This document shows, in pieces, positions 1 to 5,415 of a stretch of 8,028 bases of DNA. A model generated the notes under the pieces. It was not told the origin of the DNA. It was given only the letters and a program-made list of their open reading frames with translations, and made no database searches. The stretch's first letter is position 1; every line of letters begins with the position of its first letter. Source of the DNA: Burkholderiales bacterium (GTDB taxonomy: Bacteria > Pseudomonadota > Gammaproteobacteria > Burkholderiales > Burkholderiaceae_E); the NCBI GenBank assembly GCA_027489195.1, contig JAIYAG010000471.1, positions 1-8,028 of the forward strand, given 5' to 3'. A program made the position numbers and the translations under genes.

Positions 1-374
1 CGCTGCGCGGGGGTCGCGAACTGCACGAACACCGCGACGACCGCGTCGAACGGCGCGCCGCAGGCGGGGTCGTCCCACCCCCAGGCATCCGTCGACGCCT
101 GCCGGAAATCGACCCGCACCCCGCGCTCTCCGGCGAGCGCGGCGGCCTTGGCCAGTCCGCGCTCGGCGATGTCGAAGGCGGTGACCGCGCAGCCGCGCGC
201 CGCCAGCCAGGTCGAGTTGCGGCCCTCGCCGTCGGCCACGCACAGCACGCGATCGCCGGCTGCGAACAGCGCGGCCTGTGCGGCGAGCGTGTCGTTCGGC
301 GCGGTGCCGAACACGAACCCCGCGGCCGCATAGCGGCCGTTCCAGCGTGCGGCCGCGTCCTCGAACCCCGCCAT
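1..374 (-). CDS. Class I SAM-dependent methyltransferase, N-terminal 124 codons (runs off the left edge)
   Basis: The reading frame is open from an ATG at 374 to the window edge, so the C-terminus is missing. The protein would transfer a methyl group from S-adenosylmethionine in the cytoplasm; the acceptor cannot be told. Visible are an N-terminal RWNGRYAAAGFVFGTAPND stretch, typical of small TehB-like/class I methyltransferases. A glycine-rich motif I follows at about residues 43-52 (VLCVADGEGR), here with ADGEG in place of the usual xCGxG. An acidic post-I residue, D68, lies in the VTAFDIAE strand, and a later strand-4 region FDAVVAVFVQF spans about 109-119. The start lies 8 bp after the stop of the dienelactone hydrolase gene, so the two are likely one transcript. 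No good Shine-Dalgarno precedes this ATG, which suits translational coupling. The family is fairly sure, the substrate unknown. Confidence 0.85.
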   Translation of the reverse strand, partial: MAGFEDAAARWNGRYAAAGFVFGTAPNDTLAAQAALFAAGDRVLCVADGEGRNSTWLAARGCAVTAFDIAERGLAKAAALAGERGVRVDFRQASTDAWGWDDPACGAPFDAVVAVFVQFATPAQ

Positions 375-382
375 GGCGCGGG

Positions 383-1045
383 CTACAGCGTGCGCTGCAG
401 GAAGGCGGCCATCCGGTCCCAGGCCTGCTGCGCGCAGCCGGCGTCGTAGACGTCGCCGCGGCGCTCGTTGAAGAAGCCGTGGGCGGCCTCGTAGCGGTAG
501 ACCTCGGGGCTGCGGCCCGCGGCCTTCATGCCCTGCTCCAGGCCGTCGGCGGCCGCCGGCGTGCACCAGTCGTCCCGGTTGGCAAAGTGCGCCTGGAACG
601 GCACCGCGATCGCGGCCGGATCGGCGAAGTCCTTGGGCGGGATGCCGTAGAAGCACACGCCGGCCGCGACCTCGGGAATGTGCGCGCAGGAGGCGATCGT
701 CAGCGCGCCGCCCATGCAGAACCCCATCACCGCGACCTTCGAGCCGCCCGCGGCCAGATGCCGGACGGCCCCGCGGATGTCCTGATGGGTGGCACCGGGA
801 AAGTCGAGGCCGGTCATCAGGTGGCTGGCCTCGTCGGGCTTCTGCGTGACGCGGCCCTGGTAGAGGTCGGGCGCCAGGGCGTTGTAGCCGGCCCGCGCGA
901 ACCGGTCGGCGACGCCGCAGATCTGGTCGTTCAGGCCCCACCACTCCTGGATCACCACGATGCCGGGACGGCCGGTGCCCGCGCTCGCGAGATAGCCTCG
1001 GGTGCGGCCGCCGTCGGGCCGTTCGAAATCGATCATCTGTCCCAT
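383..1045 (-). CDS. Dienelactone hydrolase family protein
   Basis: This is a 220-residue cytoplasmic alpha/beta hydrolase of the dienelactone hydrolase (carboxymethylenebutenolidase) family, close to the family's usual length of about 235. The family's founding members open dienelactone to maleylacetate in chlorocatechol breakdown, but many relatives have other or unknown ester substrates. The catalytic triad is visible: nucleophile C110 in GFCMGG, D158 in the HFANRDD segment, and H189 in AAHGFF. E34 in the QEWWGL motif matches the glutamate that controls the cysteine in the family. The frame stays open upstream to 1378, but the start at 1045 is chosen because GGAGG (complement of 1051-1055) sits 5 nt before it and family homology begins there. 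The methyltransferase follows 8 bp downstream; no chlorocatechol genes are nearby, so a role in aromatic catabolism is not shown. Confidence 0.93.
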   Translation of the reverse strand: MGQMIDFERPDGGRTRGYLASAGTGRPGIVVIQEWWGLNDQICGVADRFARAGYNALAPDLYQGRVTQKPDEASHLMTGLDFPGATHQDIRGAVRHLAAGGSKVAVMGFCMGGALTIASCAHIPEVAAGVCFYGIPPKDFADPAAIAVPFQAHFANRDDWCTPAAADGLEQGMKAAGRSPEVYRYEAAHGFFNERRGDVYDAGCAQQAWDRMAAFLQRTL

Positions 1046-1050
1046 GTCGT

Positions 1051-1055
1051 CCTCC
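1051..1055 (-). promoter_or_regulatory. Ribosome binding site deciding the dienelactone hydrolase start
   Basis: The minus strand reads GGAGG here, 5 nt before the ATG at 1045. It rules out the longer open frame that extends upstream to 1378. Confidence 0.8.
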
Positions 1056-1194
1056 GTCGGGGCCCCGGGGTGTCGGGCGCCGCCTCGACGCAAGACTAGC
1101 AAACCACGGCGGCCGGCCTCGTCCCGGGCGTGTCGGGATCCGGGTCGCGTGGCCGAGGCCCGGCGCGCAGCGCTCGGCCGTGCGCCCCGGTCCC

Positions 1195-1440
1195 TCAGCG
1201 GAATGCGTCCGGCGGGGCCGCGCGGCCGGTGCCTCCGCTGCCCACGGGCGTGGCGGCATCGGGTCGGACGGCCGGACGCGGCCGGTCCGACGCCCGGGCG
1301 GTGCCGACGGTGCCGGTGCACCGCGAGCTCGCCCGCTCGACCGCCTCCGCCGGGGCCAGCCACACGAGCACCGCCCATCGGCAGCCTTCACCGAGCGCGC
1401 GCACCGCGTCGGGCACCGTCAACGATCCGAGTCCTTGCAT
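1195..1440 (-). CDS. Possible small hypothetical protein (81 aa), doubtful
   Basis: An ATG at 1440 is preceded 4 nt upstream by GGAGG on the minus strand, and the frame runs 81 codons to a TGA at 1195. The first half looks protein-like: LTVPDAVRALGEGC, then a short hydrophobic stretch (WAVLVWLAPAEAV). The second half is mostly A, G, P, R, T and S and resembles translated non-coding GC-rich DNA. Third positions are mostly G or C, which is weak support in such a genome. I do not recognise a family. The stop lies 149 bp upstream of the dienelactone hydrolase start, on the same strand, and the gene would be divergent from the AraC regulator. It may be a real small gene, a decayed remnant, or chance. 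Apart from this, the 1046-1565 stretch holds only the repeat at 1455-1475 and a weak minus-strand -10-like TAGTCT at 1093-1098. Confidence 0.3.
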   Translation of the reverse strand: MQGLGSLTVPDAVRALGEGCRWAVLVWLAPAEAVERASSRCTGTVGTARASDRPRPAVRPDAATPVGSGGTGRAAPPDAFR

Positions 1441-1454
1441 CCACCCTCCAGACG

Positions 1455-1475
1455 GTGTCGACACAGTGTCGTCAC
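1455..1475. repeat. Tandem palindromic repeat, candidate operator
   Basis: Two 10-bp units, GTGTCGACAC (1455-1464) and GTGTCGTCAC (1466-1475), lie 11 bp apart and differ at one position. The first is a perfect palindrome, and the junction adds GACAC-A-GTGTC. The element lies 91 bp upstream of the AraC regulator start and 15 bp upstream of the small minus-strand ORF start. Direct half-sites about one helical turn apart are what one AraC-family monomer, with its two helix-turn-helices, usually contacts. That it is an operator is inference. Confidence 0.4.
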
Positions 1476-1554
1476 GATCGGACGGCCCCGCCCGACGGGC
1501 GCAGCCAGCCGCTTGACCCCGTGTGCCAGAATCGTGCCCGCCCCGCCGTCACCT

Positions 1555-1559
1555 GGAGA
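1555..1559 (+). promoter_or_regulatory. Ribosome binding site favouring a TTG start
   Basis: GGAGA is correctly spaced for TTG at 1566 and too far from ATG at 1578. This is the reason for the non-ATG start given to the AraC-family gene. Confidence 0.55.
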
Positions 1560-1565
1560 AGACGC

Positions 1566-2609
1566 TTGGACACGACCATGGCGACCAGCGTGCAGGTGGT
1601 CGAGAAGCTGATCGGCCGTTTCGGGATCGACCCGGGTCCGATCTTCGCGCGGCACGGCATCGATCGCGGACAGCTCTCCGACCCGAGCGCCCGGCTCTCC
1701 CAGGATGCGATCGACGACGTCGTGCGCGACGTCGCCGCGCTCGTGCCCGACCCCGCGTTCGGCCTGCTGGCGGCCGAGTGCTGGCATCCGGGCAGCCTCG
1801 GCGCGCTCGGCCACGCCTGGCTCGCGAGCTCGACCCTGCACCGCGGCCTGGAGCGCCTGCAGCGCTACTGGCAGCTCCTCGGGCAGCGGACCGCGATCAC
1901 GCTGCGCGAGGACCCCGACGGGCTCGCGGTCGTGCTGCGCAACCCGCGCAGCGATCCGCTGATCGCAGCGGTCACGACCGACATGGACTTCTCGGTGCTG
2001 GTCGACATGTGCCGCATGAACGCCGGCAGCGACTTCAACCCGATCCAGGTCCGACTGATCCGGCCGGCGCCGCATGACACCGCGCCCTACGAATCCTTCT
2101 ACGGCTGTCCGGTGATCTTCGGCGCGCCGGAGCGTGCCGTGATCATGCCGCGCGGCGCGATCGACACGCCGCTGGCGACCGCGAACCGCCAGATCGCGGG
2201 CCTGCTCGACCGGGTGATGGCCGAGGACCTGGCGCGGCTCGACCGCAGCGACGTCGTCGCGCGCTGCCGCGCGCAGCTGCACCGGCGCCTGGCCAGCGGC
2301 GAGGTCACCGCCACGCAGGTGGCGAGCGACCTGGCCATGAGCCGCCGCACGCTGCACCGCAAGCTCGCCGACGCCGGGACGACCTGGCAGCAGCTCGTCG
2401 ACGCGACCCGCCGCGACATGGCACTCAGGATGATCGAGGACCCGCGTCGCGCGATCGGCGAGATCACCTTCGAGCTCGGCTTCTCGCAGCAGAGCGCCTT
2501 CGCCCGGGCCTTCCGGCGCTGGGCCGGGACCTCGCCCACGCAGTACCGCGACGCGCTCCTGGCCACACGCGGCGGCGTGACCGCCCGCGCGGCCCAGCCG
2601 GAGCGCTGA
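1566..2609 (+). CDS. AraC-family transcriptional regulator (OruR/ArgR-like architecture)
   Basis: This is a DNA-binding transcription factor of 347 residues. Residues about 22-205 match the arabinose-binding-like ligand domain of the OruR type of AraC proteins. The C-terminal AraC domain has two helix-turn-helices: one around 248-268 (TQVASDLAMSRRTLHRKLA) and one around 296-317. The family signature runs through ELGFSQQSAFARAFRRWAG to the TSPTQYR end. Start choice: GGAGA at 1555-1559 is about 7 nt before a TTG at 1566 but 19 nt before the first ATG at 1578, so the TTG is preferred; the ATG would give 343 residues. The frame is open back to 1002 without homology. It is divergent from the dienelactone hydrolase/methyltransferase pair, a layout often seen for a regulator and its targets. 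The inducer is unknown. Confidence 0.93.
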   Translation: MDTTMATSVQVVEKLIGRFGIDPGPIFARHGIDRGQLSDPSARLSQDAIDDVVRDVAALVPDPAFGLLAAECWHPGSLGALGHAWLASSTLHRGLERLQRYWQLLGQRTAITLREDPDGLAVVLRNPRSDPLIAAVTTDMDFSVLVDMCRMNAGSDFNPIQVRLIRPAPHDTAPYESFYGCPVIFGAPERAVIMPRGAIDTPLATANRQIAGLLDRVMAEDLARLDRSDVVARCRAQLHRRLASGEVTATQVASDLAMSRRTLHRKLADAGTTWQQLVDATRRDMALRMIEDPRRAIGEITFELGFSQQSAFARAFRRWAGTSPTQYRDALLATRGGVTARAAQPER

Positions 2610-2636
2610 GCGCCGCGACGGGGCGTTCGCGCGCCG

Positions 2637-2726
2637 CGCGCGACGACCGGACGGCGGTCGTGGCGGGCGAGCCGGCCGCCCTGGCGGACCGGCCCGCCTC
2701 CCGCCGACGCGCGACGACCGCCGGTC
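2637..2726. repeat. Direct and inverted repeats after the AraC gene
   Basis: A 13-bp sequence, CGCGCGACGACCG, occurs perfectly at 2637-2649 and 2708-2720. Between them, 2652-2665 is an inverted copy that pairs with 2710-2723 at 13 of 14 positions. The first copy and the inverted copy also make a small hairpin (ACGACCG, loop GACGG, CGGTCGT at 2643-2661), 33 nt after the AraC stop. No T-run follows, so a terminator role is weak. The rest of the 187-bp gap shows a second short direct repeat, GCCGGTT at 2731 and 2741, and a -10-like TATCGT at 2766-2771. Confidence 0.45.
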
Positions 2727-2786
2727 CCCCGCCGGTTGCCGCCGGTTCCGTGCGCCCGCAGCCTGTATCGTGCACCCGATCGATCC

Positions 2787-2791
2787 GGAGG
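2787..2791 (+). promoter_or_regulatory. Ribosome binding site of the MliC-like lipoprotein gene
   Basis: GGAGG lies 5 nt before ATG 2797. It favours this start over the in-frame upstream codon at 2770. Confidence 0.75.
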
Positions 2792-2796
2792 ATCCG

Positions 2797-3483
2797 ATGC
2801 CGCGTCGCCTGAACCCCTCGATCCTCGCCGCCCTGCTGCTGGCCGCGGCCACGGCCGGCTGCTCGACGCCGTTCGGCCCGGGTGCGACGGTGGTCGCCGA
2901 CCCGCCGTCGCTGCTCACCGCGCTGCCCGACAGCCCCGACGTGGCGCTGATGGGCACGCCGCCCGAACCCGTGGTGATCCCGCAGGCCGGCCCCCCGGCC
3001 CCGAGCGCCGTGAAGACCGCGTCCGCGGCGCGTCCGACCCGGGCCGCCCGCCCGAACCGCGGCGACACGGCGAAGGCGTCGACCGCCGAACAGACGAGCG
3101 CGTCGGCCGGCCCGAGCGTGACGACCTATGTCTACTCCGATGCGCCGGTCGCCGTGCGCCAGGGCGCCGCGCGCGAGGCACCGGCCGGCCGGCCCGCCGT
3201 CGTCCCGGCTGGCTTCAACCCATACCGGATCGCGATGCCTTCGGGGTCCTGGCGCTGCGAGTTCGGGCGCAGCGTGCAGGTGCGCGACGTCTCGGCCGAC
3301 ATGCGGACCGCGGTGCTGCGCTGGGGCAGCCGCGACTACACGCTGCGCGCCGTTCAGGCCCGCAGCGGCGCGCTGCGCTACGAGGACGAGGCGTCGGGCC
3401 TGGCCTGGATCGTGATCCCCGGCACCTCGATGCTGCTCGACACGCGCGAAGGCCAGCGCCTGGCGAACGCCTGCCGCGCCTGA
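2797..3483 (+). CDS. Putative lipoprotein with C-terminal MliC-like (lysozyme inhibitor) domain
   Basis: The 228-residue product starts with a basic n-region (MPRRLN), a hydrophobic core, and a lipobox-like TAGC with C22 as the likely lipidated residue; threonine at -3 is less usual than leucine. Residues about 25-135 are a Pro/Ala/Ser-rich linker of low complexity. Residues about 148-228 resemble the MliC/PliC fold that inhibits C-type lysozyme: a WRCEFG start, DMRTAVLRWGSRDYTL, the SGALRYE motif (S190, G191, Y195), a following LAWIVIPG strand, and a final cysteine. C154 and C226 are placed to form the family's disulfide. The lysine usually found in the WxxKG loop is missing (IPG here). Expected location is the periplasmic face of a membrane, where it might protect the wall from lysozyme. 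The gene stands alone and converges on yceH. The domain call is moderately sure, the activity uncertain. Confidence 0.8.
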   Translation: MPRRLNPSILAALLLAAATAGCSTPFGPGATVVADPPSLLTALPDSPDVALMGTPPEPVVIPQAGPPAPSAVKTASAARPTRAARPNRGDTAKASTAEQTSASAGPSVTTYVYSDAPVAVRQGAAREAPAGRPAVVPAGFNPYRIAMPSGSWRCEFGRSVQVRDVSADMRTAVLRWGSRDYTLRAVQARSGALRYEDEASGLAWIVIPGTSMLLDTREGQRLANACRA

Positions 3484-3492
3484 AGGCGCGGC
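3473..3492. terminator. Hairpin between convergent genes, possible bidirectional terminator
   Basis: GCCGCGCC (3473-3480) and GGCGCGGC (3485-3492) form a perfect 8-bp GC stem with a TGAA loop. The lipoprotein TGA stop (3481-3483) lies in the loop. The yceH stop, on the other strand, is 19 bp after the lipoprotein stop. No U-tract follows on either strand, so it is a weak intrinsic terminator at best, but its place between convergent genes fits. Confidence 0.5.
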
Positions 3493-3502
3493 CCCGTCCG
3501 GG

Positions 3503-4174
3503 TCAGCCGTCGCCCAGCCGCGCACGCAGCGCGGCGAGCTCGGACTCGAGACGCTCGACGCGCGAGACCAGGGCCTCGAACGCCGCGCCCGCGCCTTGCG
3601 GCATGCCCGCCGCAGGCGACGCCAAGGCCGCCGACGGCGCGAACGCCGGCGCACGCGGCTCGTCCGGCTCGCCGCACAGCAGGTGTGCCCAGCGGTTCTC
3701 GCGCGAGCCGGGCTGGCGCGCGAGGCGCACGACGTAGGGATGCGGGCTGCGGGCCGCCAGCTCCTCGAGGTAGGCCTCGGTCGCCGACACGTCCGAGAAA
3801 CGGTGGATCCGTTCGCAGTTCGCGCGCAGCTCGGCGGCGGTCTGCGGTCCGCGCAGCATCAGCGTCGCCAGCAGCGCCACCGACTCGGACGGCACGCCGA
3901 GCACCCGCCGGGCGTTCTCCTCGTAGCGCATCGCCCGCCCGCCGCTCGACTCGATCACCATCGAGCGCGCGCGCAGCGCATCGAGCGCGGCATGGGCGTC
4001 GGCGTCCGACACGTCCATCACCGGGTCCCGGCTGGTCTTCTGGTTGCAGCCTGCCACCAGCGAATTCAGCGTCAGCGGGTAGGTGTCGGGCACGGTGTGG
4101 CGCTTCTCGACCAGCACGCCGAGGACACGGGCCTCGATCGGGGACAGCGGCGCGAACGGGGGCGTTGCGGACAT
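3503..4174 (-). CDS. yceH: YceH family protein (UPF0502/DUF480)
   Basis: This 223-residue protein matches the YceH family along its length: LSPIEARVLGVLVEKRHTVPD near the N-terminus (10-30), YPLTLNSLVAGCNQKTSRDPVM (32-53), an ESVALLATLMLRGPQTAAELR helix region (about 97-117), FSDVSATEAYLEEL, and the VVRLARQPGSRENRWAHL block (148-165). The family is built of two winged-helix domains and is expected to be cytoplasmic; its biochemical role is not established. After a Pro/Ala-rich linker (170-197), the C-terminus (198-220, AFEALVSRVERLESELAALRARL) has a clear heptad pattern for a short coiled coil, as in E. coli YceH. No clear Shine-Dalgarno precedes the ATG. It lies 84 bp downstream of the alpha/beta hydrolase on the same strand but has its own promoter candidate. 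Confidence 0.95.
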   Translation of the reverse strand: MSATPPFAPLSPIEARVLGVLVEKRHTVPDTYPLTLNSLVAGCNQKTSRDPVMDVSDADAHAALDALRARSMVIESSGGRAMRYEENARRVLGVPSESVALLATLMLRGPQTAAELRANCERIHRFSDVSATEAYLEELAARSPHPYVVRLARQPGSRENRWAHLLCGEPDEPRAPAFAPSAALASPAAGMPQGAGAAFEALVSRVERLESELAALRARLGDG

Positions 4175-4209
4175 GCGGGCAGGCGTCTCGTGGAGCTAGG
4201 AGGAGCGCG

Positions 4210-4239
4210 ATTGTCGGGGTCCCGGGGGCGCCGGTGCAA
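4210..4239 (-). promoter_or_regulatory. Candidate promoter of yceH
   Basis: On the minus strand TTGCAC (complement of 4234-4239) and GACAAT (complement of 4210-4215) are 18 bp apart. The -10 matches TATAAT at 4 of 6 positions, the -35 only in its TTG. Transcription would start near 4203, leaving a leader of about 28 nt before the ATG at 4174. The similarity is modest. Confidence 0.4.
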
Positions 4240-4258
4240 GCCGCGCCGCCGCGCCCGG

Positions 4259-5176
4259 TCAGCGCGATGCGACGAACGCCCGATAGGCCGCCTCGAACGC
4301 GTCGGGATGTTCGAAGTGCGGCAGCGCACCGGACTCGAAGGGCTGCAGTCGCCAGTTCGGCCGCGCCGCGGTCCAGTCGGCACCGCTGAAGTCGCGGAAA
4401 TCGCCGCGCGTGCCGTGCGGCACCCAGACCGGCATCGCGAGCCGCTCGTAGACGTCGCGGATGTCCTTCGAGAACAGCCTCGCCGACAGGAACGCCAGCG
4501 GCGCGAAGCGCGCGCCCGGCTGGTGCGCAGCGGTCCAGCTGTACTCGAAGAGCCCCTCGTCGATCGCCTTCGAGCCCCAGGTCCGCCCGAGGAAGTAGCG
4601 CACGCTGCGCCGGCTCACCAGCGCATCGAAGAGCCCCTGGCTCCACAGCGGGAACGACACGATCCGAAACATGCCCGGGACCTCGCGGTCGGTGCCGGGC
4701 GGCGCGCGCAGCGACGCGGAGCGGCGATCGAGCCCGGTCGGCGTGACCATCGCGAGCGTGCGCACGCGCTCGGGTCGGGCGGCCGCGACGCGCGCGGCGA
4801 ACTCGGAGGACAGCGACAGCGCCAGCACGTCGACCGCGACCGGCCCGCAGTCGGCGCCGATGGCCTCGAGCGAGGCCTCGACCGCGGCGACGTACATCGC
4901 GACGTCGTAGTGACGATCGCCGCGCTCGGACGCCCCGAAGCCCGGCAGGTCGGGCGCGTACACGCGATGCGTGCGGCACATCCGCTCGAAGACCGGGCGC
5001 ACCTCGTAGGCCGATGCCGCCGCGTTGATGCTGTGCACGAGCAGCATCGGCGGACCGTCGCCCGCGCTCCAGAGCGCGAGGCGGCCGGCGGGTGTCGCGA
5101 TGTCACGGCGCACGGCGTCGGACAGTGGAGGAGGCAGCGCGGAGGGAGCGTTCATGATCGCGGGCGCCGTCGACAT
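4259..5176 (-). CDS. Alpha/beta hydrolase
   Basis: The protein (305 residues from ATG 5176) is a cytoplasmic alpha/beta-fold hydrolase; its substrate is unknown. The fold is shown by GPPMLLVHSINAAASAYE (41-58, oxyanion strand and loop), RVYAPDLPGFGASER (71-85), and the elbow region VDVLALSLSSEFAAR (116-129). Likely triad: S121, D259 (HGTRGDF) and H287 (ALPHFEHPDAF). The elbow reads A-L-S-L-S instead of the standard G-x-S-x-G, and the usual HG of the oxyanion loop is HS. The start is uncertain: ATG 5176, ATG 5155 (298 residues) and GTG 5188 all fit. Only the GTG has a nearby GGAG (complement of 5199-5202), but the likely -10 at 5204-5209 would put the RNA start at about 5197, past that GGAG. 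The open frame continues to 5467 over the next gene, which is not coding on this strand. Confidence 0.88.
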   Translation of the reverse strand: MSTAPAIMNAPSALPPPLSDAVRRDIATPAGRLALWSAGDGPPMLLVHSINAAASAYEVRPVFERMCRTHRVYAPDLPGFGASERGDRHYDVAMYVAAVEASLEAIGADCGPVAVDVLALSLSSEFAARVAAARPERVRTLAMVTPTGLDRRSASLRAPPGTDREVPGMFRIVSFPLWSQGLFDALVSRRSVRYFLGRTWGSKAIDEGLFEYSWTAAHQPGARFAPLAFLSARLFSKDIRDVYERLAMPVWVPHGTRGDFRDFSGADWTAARPNWRLQPFESGALPHFEHPDAFEAAYRAFVASR

Positions 5177-5203
5177 CGGCGCGGCCACGCGCGCGGGGCT
5201 CCG

Positions 5204-5209
5204 ATGATA
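5204..5209 (-). promoter_or_regulatory. Candidate -10 element of the alpha/beta hydrolase gene
   Basis: The minus strand reads TATCAT, 5 of 6 positions of the sigma-70 -10 consensus, about 28 bp upstream of ATG 5176. I see no good -35 at 16-18 bp, so an activator may be needed. The GGTCCGG cluster begins about 38 bp upstream of it. Confidence 0.45.
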
Positions 5210-5246
5210 GCCGAGCGGCACCGCTGCCCGTTCGTAGGATCCTGCG

Positions 5247-5292
5247 CCGGACCGCAGGCATCCAGGTCCGGCACGGCCCCCGGCAGGTCCGG
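5247..5292. repeat. GGTCCGG half-site cluster in a divergent intergenic region
   Basis: CCGGACC (5247-5253) and GGTCCGG (5265-5271) form a perfect 7-bp inverted repeat with an 11-bp spacer. A second GGTCCGG (5286-5292) repeats the right arm exactly 21 bp on, within a 9-bp repeat, CAGGTCCGG. A shorter CAGGTCC recurs at 5372-5378. The roughly 240-bp region between the two divergent genes shows nothing else except a weak -10-like TAAGCT at 5352-5357. A regulator binding site is a reasonable guess, but GC-rich 7-mers also recur by chance. Confidence 0.4.
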
Positions 5293-5415
5293 TCGCCGAC
5301 CCCCCTCCACCCGCCGCCCGTCGGCCCCGGCCGCGGCCCGGCGTCCGGAGGTAAGCTCGGCTGTCCGGCAACAGGTCCACTGCCGGTTCGACGACGCAGC
5401 GGGCGGAGCACCGGG

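Noticed and set aside
1046..1378. N-terminal extension of the dienelactone hydrolase frame
   Set aside because: The extension is Arg/Gly/Ala-rich with no homology, and a good RBS stands directly before the ATG at 1045.
1513..1535. TTGACC and CAGAAT upstream of the AraC gene as a sigma-70 promoter; TGGCAC on the other strand as a sigma-54 -24 box
   Set aside because: The sigma-70 elements are only 8 bp apart, and the TGGCAC has no TTGC at the right distance. Neither is supportable.
1419..3068. 549-codon minus-strand open frame
   Set aside because: It covers the AraC regulator in antisense and part of the lipoprotein, is low-complexity Arg/Gly/Ala-rich, and has no family features.
2464..3654. 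396-codon minus-strand open frame
   Set aside because: It is antisense to the lipoprotein gene and crosses the yceH C-terminus in another frame. The composition is artefactual.
4197..4213. AGGAGGAG followed by a TTG, resembling a plus-strand translation start
   Set aside because: The frame it would open is antisense to the alpha/beta hydrolase and yields an Arg-rich product. The purine run is probably chance.
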